Assembly (NCBI GenBank): GCA_017160915.1
Contig: JACAWG010000059.1
Location: forward strand, 1-33,885
Direction: 5' to 3'
DNA: 33,885 nt
From: Aggregatibacter actinomycetemcomitans
GTDB taxonomy: Bacteria > Pseudomonadota > Gammaproteobacteria > Enterobacterales > Pasteurellaceae
Numbering within the stretch: position 1 is the first letter of the stretch; each line of letters begins with the position of its first letter. A program made the translations under genes and the position numbers. Below the pieces are notes generated by a model. That model was not told the origin of the DNA and did not search any database. It saw only the letters and a program-made list of their open reading frames with translations. Positions 16,385 to 26,338 of the stretch are shown piece by piece.

Positions 16385-16416
16385 AAAAAACCGTTCCAAC
16401 ATCGGAACGGTTTTTT
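16385..16416. terminator. Bidirectional terminator between gatR and dxs
   Basis: CCGTTCC (16391-16397) pairs with GGAACGG (16404-16410) over a 6-nt loop, with an A6 run on the left and a T6 run on the right. It serves the convergent gatR and dxs. Confidence 0.93.
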
Positions 16417-16429
16417 ATGCGGCTAATTT

Positions 16430-18283
16430 TTACTTCTCATCTAAAAAATCCAAAATCTGCCATTCAATTCCTGCAGCATCCAGCTTAAGTTCTGCAAGCA
16501 TTTCCGATTGAGTACCTTGCGGGATAAAGAAATCCGGTAAGCCTAATTGCAGTAATTTCACTTGATGCTGTTGATGATTCAACACTTCGGCTACCGCGCT
16601 GCCTGCGCCGCCTTGGATGGCATTTTCTTCCAAAGTGACGATAAGTTCATGAGTTTTGGCGATCTCGTTAATGCGTGCGGTATCCAGCGGTTTCACGAAA
16701 CGCATATCGATAACCGTGGCGTTGAGTTTTTCCGCTACTTGCAGGGCGTTTGGTAATAGTGTGCCGAAATTTAAAATGGCGATTTTTTTGCCTTCGCGAA
16801 TCAGTTTGGATTTGCCTAATTCCAATGGTTGCAACGGTTCTAATTCAACACCGACCGCATTGCCGCGAGGATAACGCACGGCGGCGGGTTTGCCGCAATG
16901 GTAGCCGGTGTAAAGCATTTGGCGGCATTCGTTTTCATCGCTTGGTGTCATGATCACGAAATTCGGAATGCAGCGCATGAAACTGATATCGAAAGCCCCT
17001 TGGTGGGTTTGCCCGTCGGCACCGACAATGCCGGCGCGGTCAATAGCAAACAAGACGGGGAGGTTTTGAATCGCCACATCATGAATTAACTGGTCGTAAG
17101 CCCGTTGGAGGAATGTGGAATAGATGGCGACCACCGGTTTATACCCGCCGATTGCCAAGCCGGCGGCAAACGTCACGGCGTGTTGTTCGGCGATGGCGAC
17201 ATCAAAATATTGTTGCGGAAAGCGTTGGGAAAATTCCACCATGCCGGAGCCTTCGCGCATTGCTGGGGTAATGCCGATAAGTTTTGGATCCTGTTCCGCC
17301 ATTTCACATAGCCAATCACCGAAAATTTTAGAGTAGGTCGGGGTGGCATTGGATTTCGGCAATTCGCCGCTTAAATGGTTAAATTTCGGGACGCCGTGGA
17401 AGCCGATAGGGTCTTTTTCGGCGGGCGAATAGCCTTTGCCTTTTTTGGTGACGATATGCAGGAATTGCGGACCTTTGAGCGAACTCATGTTTTGCAGGGT
17501 GCTAATCAGTTCTTCCACATTGTGTCCGTCAATCGGTCCGATGTAGTTAAAACCGAGTTCTTCGAACATCGTGCCGCCCGGTGAGACGAAACCTTTAACG
17601 TGTTCTTCGGTTTTTTTCACAAATTCTTTAATAGGTGGCACGCCGGAAAGGATTTTTTTGCCGCCTTCGCGAATGCTGGAGTAGAAAGAACCGGACAGTA
17701 AACGTGCCAAATGGTTATTCAACGCGCCCACATTCTCCGAAATGGACATTTCGTTGTCGTTGAGAATCACCAACATATCCGTGTGCAATGAACCGGCATG
17801 GTTCAGCGCTTCAAACGCCATGCCGGCGGTAATTGCGCCGTCGCCGATGACACAAACGGTTTTGCGTCCTGCGTTTTCACGTTCCGCCGCAATGGCAACG
17901 CCGAGTCCTGCGCTGATAGAAGTGGAGGAGTGCCCTACGCTTAATACGTCGAATTCGCTTTCGCCACGCCAAGGGAAGGGGTGTAATCCGCCTTTTTGAC
18001 GAATGGTCGGCATTTGGTCACGCCGACCGGTTAGGATTTTATGAGGATATGCCTGATGTCCCACGTCCCAAATCAGCTGATCGAAAGGGGTTTTGAATAC
18101 ATAATGCAAGGCGACGGTAAGTTCCACCGTGCCTAAACCTGAGGCTAAATGTCCGCTACTTTGACTAACCGATTCCAACAGATATTCGCGCAATTCCTGG
18201 CACACTTGAGGAAGCTGCTCTTTGTTCAACAAACGCAAATCTTCAGGCGAATTAATTAATGATAAAAGGGGATAATTTTGCAT
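16430..18283 (-). CDS. dxs: 1-deoxy-D-xylulose-5-phosphate synthase
   Basis: The 617-aa thiamine-diphosphate enzyme condenses pyruvate and glyceraldehyde-3-phosphate, the first step of the MEP isoprenoid pathway, which also feeds thiamine and pyridoxal synthesis. Visible are [10 protein letters not shown] near 42-51, [26 protein letters not shown], the ThDP motif [14 protein letters not shown] from residue 148 with NDNEMSIS at 175-182, the transketolase-like segment [18 protein letters not shown], and [15 protein letters not shown]. Length is normal (E. coli 620). It is the last gene of the xseB-ispA-dxs group, 86 bp behind ispA, and that gap contains a USS copy. Confidence 0.98.
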   Translation of the reverse strand: MQNYPLLSLINSPEDLRLLNKEQLPQVCQELREYLLESVSQSSGHLASGLGTVELTVALHYVFKTPFDQLIWDVGHQAYPHKILTGRRDQMPTIRQKGGLHPFPWRGESEFDVLSVGHSSTSISAGLGVAIAAERENAGRKTVCVIGDGAITAGMAFEALNHAGSLHTDMLVILNDNEMSISENVGALNNHLARLLSGSFYSSIREGGKKILSGVPPIKEFVKKTEEHVKGFVSPGGTMFEELGFNYIGPIDGHNVEELISTLQNMSSLKGPQFLHIVTKKGKGYSPAEKDPIGFHGVPKFNHLSGELPKSNATPTYSKIFGDWLCEMAEQDPKLIGITPAMREGSGMVEFSQRFPQQYFDVAIAEQHAVTFAAGLAIGGYKPVVAIYSTFLQRAYDQLIHDVAIQNLPVLFAIDRAGIVGADGQTHQGAFDISFMRCIPNFVIMTPSDENECRQMLYTGYHCGKPAAVRYPRGNAVGVELEPLQPLELGKSKLIREGKKIAILNFGTLLPNALQVAEKLNATVIDMRFVKPLDTARINEIAKTHELIVTLEENAIQGGAGSAVAEVLNHQQHQVKLLQLGLPDFFIPQGTQSEMLAELKLDAAGIEWQILDFLDEK

Positions 18284-18369
18284 AATGGTTAGTCAATTCC
18301 AACGTTAAAATTTATATATCGACACATTAAAAAAACACGATTAATTTTCACCGCACTTTTGGGGGAAAA

Positions 18370-19260
18370 TTAGCTTTTTCGTTTCACGATAAATTCCGCC
18401 AACGCATAAAGTGCGGTGGTATTAAAGGGTAAATTTTCCAGTTCGGCTAAAGCCGTTTCGTAAAGTTCCTGCGCTTTTTGTTTGGCGCCTTCAAGCCCCA
18501 GCAATTTCGGATAAGTGCTTTTGTCCGCCGTTAAATCGGAGCCGGCGGTTTTGCCGAGGGTCGCACTGTCGCCCTCGATGTCTAAAATATCATCCTGCAC
18601 TTGAAAGGCTAAACCGATTGCCGTGGCATAGCGCTCCAGTTGTTGCGCCAACGCTGCGTCGGCAAAGTGCGGTGAGCAAATAAAGCCCATTTTTAAGGCG
18701 GCGGTGAGTAATGCGCCGGTTTTGTTTAAATGAATCTGTTCCAGTTCTTGCAAACTGATGATTTTTTGTTCTGAAATTAAATCCAGACTTTGCCCCAAAC
18801 ACATGCCTTTTACGCCGGCTGCCGCGCTTAAGGTTTTAATTAACATCAGTTTTTGTTCTGCCGATAAATGGGGTATATCCGTTAAGATCTCAAAAGCCAG
18901 TGTTTGCAACGCATCGCCGGCTAAAATGGCGGTGGCTTCATCAAAGGCAATATGGCAGGTTTGGTGTCCGCGACGCAATTCATCGTCGTCCATGGCGGGC
19001 AAATCATCGTGAATTAAAGAATAAGCATGAATGGCCTCAATGGCGGCGGCGGCGTAATCCAGCTGCGCCATGTCGGCGCCTAGCATTTTACCGGTGGCAT
19101 ACACCAAAAAGGGACGAATGCGTTTGCCGCCCAATAACAAACCGTATTTCATGGCTTCCGTCAACGGCGCGGGGGCGCTGTCGATATGCGCAAATTGATC
19201 GGCTAAAAATTGATTAATCCGTTGCTGAACCTGCTGTAAATCTTGCGAAAACTGATACAT
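18370..19260 (-). CDS. ispA: (2E,6E)-farnesyl diphosphate synthase
   Basis: I set the start at 19260 (MYQFSQDLQQ), giving 296 aa, the usual IspA length. The longer frame reaching 19395 would run into xseB and add an unlikely basic extension. The enzyme adds isopentenyl units to make geranyl and farnesyl diphosphate. The first Asp-rich motif is DDLPAMDDD at 85-93 and the second is QDDILD near 226-231; GGKRIRP at 44-50 binds diphosphate. It lies 10 bp behind xseB and before dxs, so the three are probably cotranscribed, as in E. coli. Confidence 0.96.
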   Translation of the reverse strand: MYQFSQDLQQVQQRINQFLADQFAHIDSAPAPLTEAMKYGLLLGGKRIRPFLVYATGKMLGADMAQLDYAAAAIEAIHAYSLIHDDLPAMDDDELRRGHQTCHIAFDEATAILAGDALQTLAFEILTDIPHLSAEQKLMLIKTLSAAAGVKGMCLGQSLDLISEQKIISLQELEQIHLNKTGALLTAALKMGFICSPHFADAALAQQLERYATAIGLAFQVQDDILDIEGDSATLGKTAGSDLTADKSTYPKLLGLEGAKQKAQELYETALAELENLPFNTTALYALAEFIVKRKS

Positions 19261-19270
19261 TGCCGACCTA

Positions 19271-19516
19271 TTATTCTTCCGGTTGATAATCGCTGAGTTT
19301 TGCGCTTTCGCTTTTTTGCAACAAAATTTGGATGCGTTGTTCCGCTTGTTGTAAACGTTCCTGACCCAATTGCGCCAGCTTGATCCCTTGTTCAAAATCC
19401 TTCAAAGCATCTTCAAGAGAAAGTTCGTTATTTTCCAAACGGGAAACGATTTCTTCCAACTGTTTCAGCGTATTTTCAAAATCAGGTTCGTTTTTTTCAG
19501 CCGGCTTGCGTGCCAT
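19271..19516 (-). CDS. xseB: Exodeoxyribonuclease VII small subunit
   Basis: The 81-aa protein has the XseB pattern: [36 protein letters not shown] and [14 protein letters not shown], a two-helix coiled-coil fold. With XseA it forms exonuclease VII, which degrades single-stranded DNA to oligonucleotides. It is the first gene of the xseB-ispA-dxs operon, a conserved gammaproteobacterial order. AAGGA lies before the ATG. Confidence 0.96.
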   Translation of the reverse strand: MARKPAEKNEPDFENTLKQLEEIVSRLENNELSLEDALKDFEQGIKLAQLGQERLQQAEQRIQILLQKSESAKLSDYQPEE

Positions 19517-19649
19517 GATATTGTCCTTTTGCGCAAAATAGAATTGGCGTATTGTACTTGATTTTTAGTGATTTTGTTAGGGCGAATTTGAGGTATTTCC
19601 GCTGAAAAATGCCGCAAAAAACACCGCAAAAAAGCACCGCACTTTTCTG

Positions 19650-20603
19650 TTAATGCTCGCAGTTTGCCTGCGCTTTACAACGGGCAAAGAGCCATTTTAA
19701 TCCGTCTAATAACGCGGGCATGACGCTCGTCATGTGGGTTTCTTCAGGATAAATTTTACCGGTAACGGATAAGTTCGCGTTGGGAATGGCACTTAATTTT
19801 TCCTCCAGATGAATGACTTGTTTTACCATGCCACGTTGTTCCAACAGCGTTTGCCGTTGCGCATCCTGTTTCATGTAAGGCGCAAGTTTCTGTTCATATT
19901 CGCCCACCGTTAAACGCACGCCGATAGGTTGTTCGGCGTTGTGCGGTCGTTGTTGGATAAAGGGCGGAAGATCCTGCAGAATCCGTTGCTGATTCCACCA
20001 TACGGAAGGGCTGGCGATAAGGTAATTGCGGAAGCCTTCGGGATGATTGAGCAGGCTATATAATCCGAATAAACCACCGTAAGAATGTCCAAAGATATTT
20101 TGTTGTTTGTGGTTAATGGAAAAACGTCGATTCAAATCCGGAGCCAATTCTTCCTGAATAAAACGATAAAAATTTTCCGCGCCGCCGAATTTTTTATTGT
20201 TGTTATCTCCCGTGTCGGCGTAGCTTGCCGATGGCAGTGTGTAATCTTGCGCCCGTTCTGTGGGATTGAGCAGTTGGGTATTCGGATAGCCGATTCCTAC
20301 AATCAAAAAAGGCACGGCATTGGTTTCCTGCGCCCGTGCCATCATGTTTTGCGCCATGGCAGCCGCTGCCGGAAACAGCGCGTCGCCGTCCAGCACATAC
20401 AACACGGAATAGCCCAAGGTTTTCACCTGCCCGACCGGCATTACCTGAATGCGATAATCTTTGTCAGTGAAGTGGCTGTGTAACTGATATTCCTGCGCGC
20501 CCGGCAATATCGCCGGTTTCAATTCGCCGGCGGATGCGGCTTGATGTGCTTCGGCGACATTAAACAAAACACTGCAAGACAGCGCCAATAATAACGGTTT
20601 CAT
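19650..20603 (-). CDS. Exported alpha/beta-hydrolase, esterase of the IroE/BesA-like group
   Basis: The 317-aa protein has a signal peptide (about residues 1-19, ending AEA) and an alpha/beta-hydrolase fold of the putative esterase (COG2819-like) group. The nucleophile elbow is GHSYGG with Ser174 and the likely catalytic His is His290 in EETHMTS. VLYVLDGDALFPAAAAM and FLIVGIGYPN are typical of the family that includes the siderophore trilactone esterase IroE. A periplasmic esterase, perhaps for imported siderophores, is possible, but no siderophore or Fur-box context is seen nearby, so the substrate is unknown. It is monocistronic. Confidence 0.8.
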   Translation of the reverse strand: MKPLLLALSCSVLFNVAEAHQAASAGELKPAILPGAQEYQLHSHFTDKDYRIQVMPVGQVKTLGYSVLYVLDGDALFPAAAAMAQNMMARAQETNAVPFLIVGIGYPNTQLLNPTERAQDYTLPSASYADTGDNNNKKFGGAENFYRFIQEELAPDLNRRFSINHKQQNIFGHSYGGLFGLYSLLNHPEGFRNYLIASPSVWWNQQRILQDLPPFIQQRPHNAEQPIGVRLTVGEYEQKLAPYMKQDAQRQTLLEQRGMVKQVIHLEEKLSAIPNANLSVTGKIYPEETHMTSVMPALLDGLKWLFARCKAQANCEH

Positions 20604-20730
20604 AATTCTCCCTCAGATGAATTTTTGCGTTAGAGTAGCATAAAGTGCGGTGGTTTTTTCCAACGTTTTTTTGATGATAAAAATAGCCGCTAAAAACACC
20701 GCATTTGATGACTAATCAGATCTGTATAAA

Positions 20731-20758
20731 TTGCTATAAAAATTCTAAAAATTATGGT
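20731..20758 (+). promoter_or_regulatory. accD promoter
   Basis: TTGCTA (20731-20736), a 16-bp spacer and TATGGT (20753-20758) form a plausible sigma-70 promoter about 45 bp upstream of accD. Confidence 0.5.
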
Positions 20759-20802
20759 CTAATAGCCCACAATTTTTTGTTAATCAAGAGAAAAGGTTAA
20801 AT

Positions 20803-21699
20803 ATGAGCTGGATTGATAGAATTTTTAGTAAAAATACATCTTCTTCCTCACGCAAAGCCAATGTGCCGGAAGGCGTTTGGACAAAATGCACCTCATGCGA
20901 ACAGGTGTTATATCGCGAAGAATTAAAACGTCATTTGGAAGTGTGCCCGAAGTGCGGACACCATATGCGTATTGATGCCCGTGAACGTTTATTGTCCTTA
21001 TTGGATCAAGACAGTGTACAAGAATTAGCGGCAGATTTAGAGCCGAAAGACATCCTAAAATTCAAAGACTTAAAAAAATATAAAGATCGTATTACCGCCG
21101 CACAAAAAGACACCGGTGAAAAAGACGCGTTAATTGCCTTTTACGGCACGTTATACAATATGCCGGTTGTGGCTGCCGCGTCCAACTTCAGCTTTATGGG
21201 CGGTTCTATGGGTTCCGTGGTGGGTGCAAAATTCGTGAAGGCGGCGGAAAAAGCCATGGAAGAAAATTGCCCGTTCGTGTGTTTCTCCGCCAGTGGCGGC
21301 GCGCGTATGCAGGAAGCGTTATTCTCCTTAATGCAAATGGCGAAAACCAGTGCCGTATTGGCGAAAATGCGTGAAAAAGGCGTGCCGTTCATTTCCGTGT
21401 TGACCGATCCGACGTTGGGCGGTGTGTCCGCCAGTTTCGCTATGTTGGGCGACATCAATATTGCCGAACCGAAAGCCTTAATCGGCTTCGCCGGTCCGCG
21501 CGTTATTGAACAAACCGTGCGTGAAAAGCTGCCGGAAGGGTTCCAACGCAGTGAATTTTTATTGGAAAAGGGCGCTATCGACATGATCGTAAAACGTGCC
21601 GATATGCGAAACACCTTGGCGAGTTTATTGAGCAAACTCATGAACAAACCTTCACCTTTCGTGGAAAGCGAATTGGTTGTTGAAGAAACCGCCGCATAA
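20803..21699 (+). CDS. accD: Acetyl-CoA carboxylase carboxyltransferase subunit beta
   Basis: The 298-aa protein carries the N-terminal four-cysteine zinc ribbon (Cys29, 32, 48, 51) and the carboxyltransferase crotonase-like fold: [54 protein letters not shown] and [15 protein letters not shown]. With AccA it transfers CO2 from carboxybiotin to acetyl-CoA, making malonyl-CoA for fatty acid synthesis. In E. coli the zinc ribbon also binds its own mRNA. folC follows 22 bp downstream, the usual gammaproteobacterial order. Confidence 0.98.
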   Translation: MSWIDRIFSKNTSSSSRKANVPEGVWTKCTSCEQVLYREELKRHLEVCPKCGHHMRIDARERLLSLLDQDSVQELAADLEPKDILKFKDLKKYKDRITAAQKDTGEKDALIAFYGTLYNMPVVAAASNFSFMGGSMGSVVGAKFVKAAEKAMEENCPFVCFSASGGARMQEALFSLMQMAKTSAVLAKMREKGVPFISVLTDPTLGGVSASFAMLGDINIAEPKALIGFAGPRVIEQTVREKLPEGFQRSEFLLEKGAIDMIVKRADMRNTLASLLSKLMNKPSPFVESELVVEETAA

Positions 21700-21721
21700 A
21701 ACCTCATTGAAGGCATTTATA

Positions 21722-23068
21722 ATGCAAACAGAATTAAAAGCCACTTCGCCACTCAACGAGTGGCTTTCTTATTTGGAAAACAGCCATTTTAAAGCCATTG
21801 ATTTAGGACTGGAACGGGTTCAATCCGTGGCGCAGGCGCTTGATTTATTAACACCGGCACCTTTCGTGATTACCGTAGGCGGCACCAACGGCAAAGGCAC
21901 CACCTGCCGTTTGCTGGAAACGATTTTACTGAACGCCGGTTATCGCGTGGGCGTGTATTCCTCTCCGCATTTGTTACGTTATAACGAACGCGTACGTATT
22001 CAAAATCAGGAATTGGACGATGCGCAGCACACAGCTTCCTTTGCTCATATCGAGCAACACAAAACCCAATCCTTAACGTATTTTGAATTCAGCACCTTGT
22101 CGGCGTTGCATTTGTTTAAACAGGCGAATTTGGATGTGGTGATCTTGGAAGTCGGGCTGGGCGGTCGTTTGGATGCCACCAATATTGTGGATAACCACAT
22201 GGCGGTGATTACCAGCATTGATATTGATCACACGGATTTTCTCGGTTCCACCCGAGAGCAAATCGGTTTTGAAAAAGCGGGGATTTTCCGTGCCCATAAA
22301 CCGGTGATTATCGGCGAACCGAACATTCCTCAAACCATGCTGGATCGTGCAAATGAACTCGGTAGCCAATTATTTTGTCGTCATCTGGATTGGACCTTCA
22401 GCCAACAAGCGCAATACTGGACGTGGCAAACCGTGCAATCGGAAGAAAAAGTGCGGTGGCATTTTTTAGCGGATTTACCGCTTTGTCAAATTCCGCTTGC
22501 CAACGCGGCAACGGCAATTGCTGCGGTGCAAAAACTGCCTTTTGACATTTCCCTTGAAACTGTTAAAAAATCCTTGGCTGAGGTGGAACTCACCGGGCGT
22601 TTTCAAACCATTAAACCCGCACAATTAGTCCATCTGGCACAAAAACTGCAACGTGATGTCACGGCGCTACCACGCATCATTATTGATGTGGGGCATAACC
22701 CGCACGCGGCGCGTTATTTAGCGGAAAAACTGACCGCACTTAAAGCGCAATCGCAAGGCAAGCTCATTGCTGTTTGCGGTATTTTGAAGGATAAAGATGC
22801 GGTCGGCGTATTAACGCCGTTGCTTTCGCTAATTGATGAATGGCGCTGCGTGACCTTGGGCGGTTATCGCGGTCAACGCGGGGCAGATTTATTTGTGACG
22901 TTGCAACAGATTGCCGCGCAACATCACTTCAATGTGCAGGGCGGTTACGCCGATTCCGTTGCGGAAGGCGTAAAAAGTGCGGTGAAAATTGCCGATGAAA
23001 ATGACAGCGTACTGGTGTTCGGTTCATTTCACACGGTGGGGGAATTTCTGACTTTTAGCCAAGCCTAA
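21722..23068 (+). CDS. folC: Bifunctional folylpolyglutamate/dihydrofolate synthase
   Basis: The start chosen is 21722 (MQTELKATSP, with AAGG just upstream), giving 448 aa; the in-frame ATG at 21677 lies inside accD. The P-loop is TNGKGTT at 55-61, followed by VYSSPHLLRYNERV, VGLGGRLDATN, TSIDIDHTDFLG with the metal-binding His/Asp, and IIDVGHNPHA. It adds glutamate to dihydropteroate and to reduced folates. It is probably cotranscribed with accD and ends at a bidirectional terminator. Several USS copies lie inside the gene. Confidence 0.96.
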   Translation: MQTELKATSPLNEWLSYLENSHFKAIDLGLERVQSVAQALDLLTPAPFVITVGGTNGKGTTCRLLETILLNAGYRVGVYSSPHLLRYNERVRIQNQELDDAQHTASFAHIEQHKTQSLTYFEFSTLSALHLFKQANLDVVILEVGLGGRLDATNIVDNHMAVITSIDIDHTDFLGSTREQIGFEKAGIFRAHKPVIIGEPNIPQTMLDRANELGSQLFCRHLDWTFSQQAQYWTWQTVQSEEKVRWHFLADLPLCQIPLANAATAIAAVQKLPFDISLETVKKSLAEVELTGRFQTIKPAQLVHLAQKLQRDVTALPRIIIDVGHNPHAARYLAEKLTALKAQSQGKLIAVCGILKDKDAVGVLTPLLSLIDEWRCVTLGGYRGQRGADLFVTLQQIAAQHHFNVQGGYADSVAEGVKSAVKIADENDSVLVFGSFHTVGEFLTFSQA

Positions 23069-23088
23069 CATCCCGCAAATCATCATAA

Positions 23089-23126
23089 AAAAGCGCCGCA
23101 GGCTAATCACCTCGGCGCTTTTTTAT
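23089..23126. terminator. Bidirectional terminator between folC and the histidine phosphatase gene
   Basis: AAAAGCGCCG (23089-23098) pairs with CGGCGCTTTT (23113-23122), with a bulged C and a further AGG/CCT pairing below a 7-nt loop. A run on the left, T run on the right. Confidence 0.92.
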
Positions 23127-23768
23127 TTAACTTAAATGCCCCGCTTCATTGATCACTTCAAGGGTAAACTTGCCGTCATCGGCATTGGTTTGTTGATAGC
23201 GCACGATATTAATCGACGTATTCAGCAAGGTCTGGCTTTTGCCCTCGTTACGGTGTTCCTGCCAGGTTACCCCGTTGAAAAGAGATAAAAGCAGGCGGAG
23301 CGTGTGTCCGTGGGAGATAATCAGAATATTGCCCTGATCATGCACCTGAATAATATCCTGCATGGCTTTCATTGCCCGTTCGGCTAATTGCTCAAAGGTC
23401 TCGCCGTTATTGCTTTGCGCCTTGTAGCTTGCCGCGTCGCTACGCATTTGTCGGAACTCTTCCAGCTGGCGCAGTTCCTCCACGGGCAACCCTTCCCAGG
23501 TGCCGAAATATTGTTCGTTTAAGCCGTAATGTTGAAACAGCGGTACATTGCGTTCGCCCAAAATGTGTTGCGCCGTGTCGATAGTGCGTTGCAGGCAGCT
23601 GGTATATGCCGCTACGAAAGGCGTGTCTTTTAATGCCATGCCGGTGAGTTGTGCGCCTTTGACGCCGCTTTCCGTTAATGCGGAATTGCCGAAGCCTTGC
23701 AATAATCCCTGTTCGTTCCAAAGGGTACGACCGTGGCGGATTAAATAAAACGTCAGATTTTTATTCAT
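23127..23768 (-). CDS. Histidine phosphatase family protein (GpmB/CobC-like)
   Basis: The 213-aa protein has the branch-1 histidine phosphatase signature LIRHGRTLWN with phospho-acceptor His12, a second basic residue in the CLQRTIDTA segment, the acid Glu in NEQYFGTWEG, and ISHGHT with His153. Such proteins are often labelled phosphoglycerate mutase, but the extended family covers many small phosphatases, and the substrate is not readable here. It is in the same direction as cls upstream of it, separated by about 60 bp with a USS copy, and may be cotranscribed. Confidence 0.85.
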   Translation of the reverse strand: MNKNLTFYLIRHGRTLWNEQGLLQGFGNSALTESGVKGAQLTGMALKDTPFVAAYTSCLQRTIDTAQHILGERNVPLFQHYGLNEQYFGTWEGLPVEELRQLEEFRQMRSDAASYKAQSNNGETFEQLAERAMKAMQDIIQVHDQGNILIISHGHTLRLLLSLFNGVTWQEHRNEGKSQTLLNTSINIVRYQQTNADDGKFTLEVINEAGHLS

Positions 23769-23828
23769 TATTATCCTTGATTAAATGTTATCGAGAAAAA
23801 ACACCGAGAAAATCAACCGCACTTTTTA

Positions 23829-25286
23829 CTACAACAGCGGGCTGAAGAGGAAAAACAATTTTTCGATAATACGCTGATAAACGGAACGATTTGCCCATTT
23901 GGCGTAATCCAGTAATTCCGAATTTTTGATGTAACCTTCGTGGAGCAAGGAAATTTCATTGGCGAACGCCGGATCCTCCACCACCATGGTGACTTCAAAA
24001 TTCAATAAAAAGCTGCGCATATCCATATTAACGGTGCCGACCAAAGCGAGCTTGTTATCAATGAGCATACTTTTGGTGTGCAATAAGCCTTTCTTGAAAT
24101 TATAAATTTTTACGCCGGCGGCAAGTAAATCATCAAAAAAGGTACGGCTTGCCCAGCGCACCATCATGGAATCATTTTCTTTCGGCAGAATGATGGACAC
24201 CTCCACGCCGCGTAGCGCCGCAATGCGTAAGGCTTCGGCAATGTTGTGGCTCGGGACGAAATAAGGCGAGGTGATCACAATGCTTTTGCGCGCGGAGAAA
24301 ATCGCAATAGCGAGAGATTGCGCCATTAAATCATCGGGGAAACTCGGACCGGTAGCGAGAATCTGCACTGCGTGGGAGTTATTTTGTTCCAGCGGTAACA
24401 ACGGGCAATCGGGAATATGCAGCGGAACGGGTTGCCCGGTTTCGATTTCCCAATCCCACGCGTGCAAGCCGTTAAGTACCGCCGATACAGGGCCGTTAAT
24501 ACGCACCATGATGTCAATCCATTCACCCACATTGCTGTCTTTTTTGAAGAATTTCGGATCCACCATGTTCATGCTGCCGGTGTAGGAAATTTGGTTATCG
24601 ATGACGATAATTTTGCGGTGTTGGCGCAAGTCGATGCGGCTGAAGAACATACGGAATAAATTCACATGCAGGGTTTCGATGATTTCAATGCCTTGTTCCT
24701 GCATGGTGCGACAATCCCGGCTTTTTAGAAACGGGCGACTCCCTACGGAATCCAGCAGAATACGAATTTCCACCCCGCGTTGACGGGCGGCGATAAGGGC
24801 TTCCGTCACTTCATCAACCAAGCCTTTGTTAGACCAAATATAAAACACCATATTGATGGATTTTTCAGCGCGCTTGATGTCTTCAATAATGCTGCGCATG
24901 ATATTTTCCGGCGTATCCAGAATATGCAGTTCGTTGCCCAACACGCAAGGAATGCCGAGACGCTGTTTGGCTAAATCGAAAATCGGACGATAGAGCAGGT
25001 TGGTTTGCGTATTCACCAAATTATCGCATTGCGACAGCTTCTCAAACCACGCCATGAATTTCGGTTTCAGTTGATTAAACAATGCCGCACGACGTTTCCC
25101 GAGATTGATTTCACCGAAAATCAAATACGCCACAATGCCCACGACGGGAAACACATAAATCACCATCAACCAGGACAGCATGGCAGGCACCGATTGCTTT
25201 TTAATCACCAAACGAATGGTGATGGCAATGGTGAGAATCCAGATAAACACCGGAATGATGTAGGCGGTAATTTGTTCAATATTCAT
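23829..25286 (-). CDS. clsA: Cardiolipin synthase A
   Basis: The 485-aa protein (E. coli ClsA 486) has two N-terminal membrane segments (about 8-28 and 34-58) and two phospholipase D HKD motifs: His223-Lys225-Asp230 in HRKIIVID and His403-Lys405-Asp410 in HTKSMLID. It joins two phosphatidylglycerol molecules to cardiolipin at the inner membrane. The conserved TGSMNM and GTVNMDMRS follow each motif. It starts 13 bp past the LysO-like gene stop, so the two are likely in one transcript. Confidence 0.96.
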   Translation of the reverse strand: MNIEQITAYIIPVFIWILTIAITIRLVIKKQSVPAMLSWLMVIYVFPVVGIVAYLIFGEINLGKRRAALFNQLKPKFMAWFEKLSQCDNLVNTQTNLLYRPIFDLAKQRLGIPCVLGNELHILDTPENIMRSIIEDIKRAEKSINMVFYIWSNKGLVDEVTEALIAARQRGVEIRILLDSVGSRPFLKSRDCRTMQEQGIEIIETLHVNLFRMFFSRIDLRQHRKIIVIDNQISYTGSMNMVDPKFFKKDSNVGEWIDIMVRINGPVSAVLNGLHAWDWEIETGQPVPLHIPDCPLLPLEQNNSHAVQILATGPSFPDDLMAQSLAIAIFSARKSIVITSPYFVPSHNIAEALRIAALRGVEVSIILPKENDSMMVRWASRTFFDDLLAAGVKIYNFKKGLLHTKSMLIDNKLALVGTVNMDMRSFLLNFEVTMVVEDPAFANEISLLHEGYIKNSELLDYAKWANRSVYQRIIEKLFFLFSPLL

Positions 25287-25299
25287 AAAAAACGACTGC

Positions 25300-26217
25300 T
25301 TATAAAGAAACCGAGGTAAATAACATCAATAAAATCGGGGGCGTAATGTTGGTAATAAAGCCAAAACTAAACGCCAGCGGTAACACTTCCATGCCACCCG
25401 CTTTTTGGATAATCGGCAGGGTGACATCCAGTGCCGTGGCGCCGGCAAAACCTACCGCCGTAGAGCGATAGTTCTGCATAAATAATGGGATAATAAATAA
25501 GCTAATAAGTTCACGGGATAAATCATTAAAAAACGCAATACTGCCCCAAATCGGTCCCCAGGCGTTGCTTAGGGTGACGCTGGATAACGAATACCAGCCG
25601 AAGCCGGAGGACACCGCCAAGCCTTGCACCGTCGGTACGGACAATACCTGTGCGCCGACAATGCCGCCCAGCAACGAGGTCAGCATAAAAATCACGCCCA
25701 TTGCCAAGCCCCGTTTGTTGAAAAATACCGCCCGCATGGAAATCCCGTTGTTGCGCAGTTGTACGCCCACGCAGAAAATCATCACGACCAGCACATAAGT
25801 GGTGGTGTTGTGGGAAAGGGCAAAATGGCCTTTCGCCAACCAACCGACGACAAACCCTATCGCCACAACGGCGCATAATTTCAATGAATCCAGCAGAATA
25901 CGCCAGCGGGAAGGCATTTTTTCCGCGTGATGTTTTAACGGCTGCGGATGCAGTTTGTCGTAAACCAACAAGCCGATGAAGTTAAAACCTTGCGTAAATA
26001 AAATAAAGGTCAGGGCATAAACGCCGATTTGCGGTAGTTGTTGTGCCAAATCATTCAGTTGACCGAGAGAAAATCCCATGGAGAACAAAATCATGTAAAG
26101 CAGAACCATGGTCAATCGACCTAACGCGTGCAAAATCGCCTGATTTTGCGTTTTGACCGCGTAACCGACAAACATCGGCACTAAAATAATGAGCAAACCT
26201 TCGTACACCGTGAACAT
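25300..26217 (-). CDS. lysO: LysO family (DUF340) membrane exporter
   Basis: The 305-aa hydrophobic protein has about eight membrane segments and the LysO/YbjE layout (E. coli 299 aa). The N-terminal half contains LLIILVPMFVGYAV and MILFSMGFSLGQL; the C-terminal half contains SSGFGWYSLSS, NAWGPIWGSIAFFNDLSREL, FAGATALDVTLPIIQ and a final membrane helix. In E. coli LysO exports lysine and protects against its antimetabolite thialysine. It is divergent from the RluA-like gene and followed by clsA at 13 bp. Function is inferred from family. Confidence 0.87.
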   Translation of the reverse strand: MFTVYEGLLIILVPMFVGYAVKTQNQAILHALGRLTMVLLYMILFSMGFSLGQLNDLAQQLPQIGVYALTFILFTQGFNFIGLLVYDKLHPQPLKHHAEKMPSRWRILLDSLKLCAVVAIGFVVGWLAKGHFALSHNTTTYVLVVMIFCVGVQLRNNGISMRAVFFNKRGLAMGVIFMLTSLLGGIVGAQVLSVPTVQGLAVSSGFGWYSLSSVTLSNAWGPIWGSIAFFNDLSRELISLFIIPLFMQNYRSTAVGFAGATALDVTLPIIQKAGGMEVLPLAFSFGFITNITPPILLMLFTSVSL

Positions 26218-26338
26218 ACCTTAGAATTATAGTTAGGCGCGAAGTATAGCACTTTTCTGCCACCCCGCCTAATTGCGCGCCGATAACGCGGTTGTTGTAT
26301 GCTACAATGTCGCCCATGATTTCCCATTGAATTTCCTC

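Noticed and set aside
19261-19395. Longer ispA start at 19395.
   Set aside because: The extension overlaps xseB in another frame, is very basic and is absent from the IspA family; ATG 19260 gives the normal length.
21141-21716. A 191-codon minus-strand frame opposite accD.
   Set aside because: It is an antisense shadow of a highly conserved gene without protein family features.
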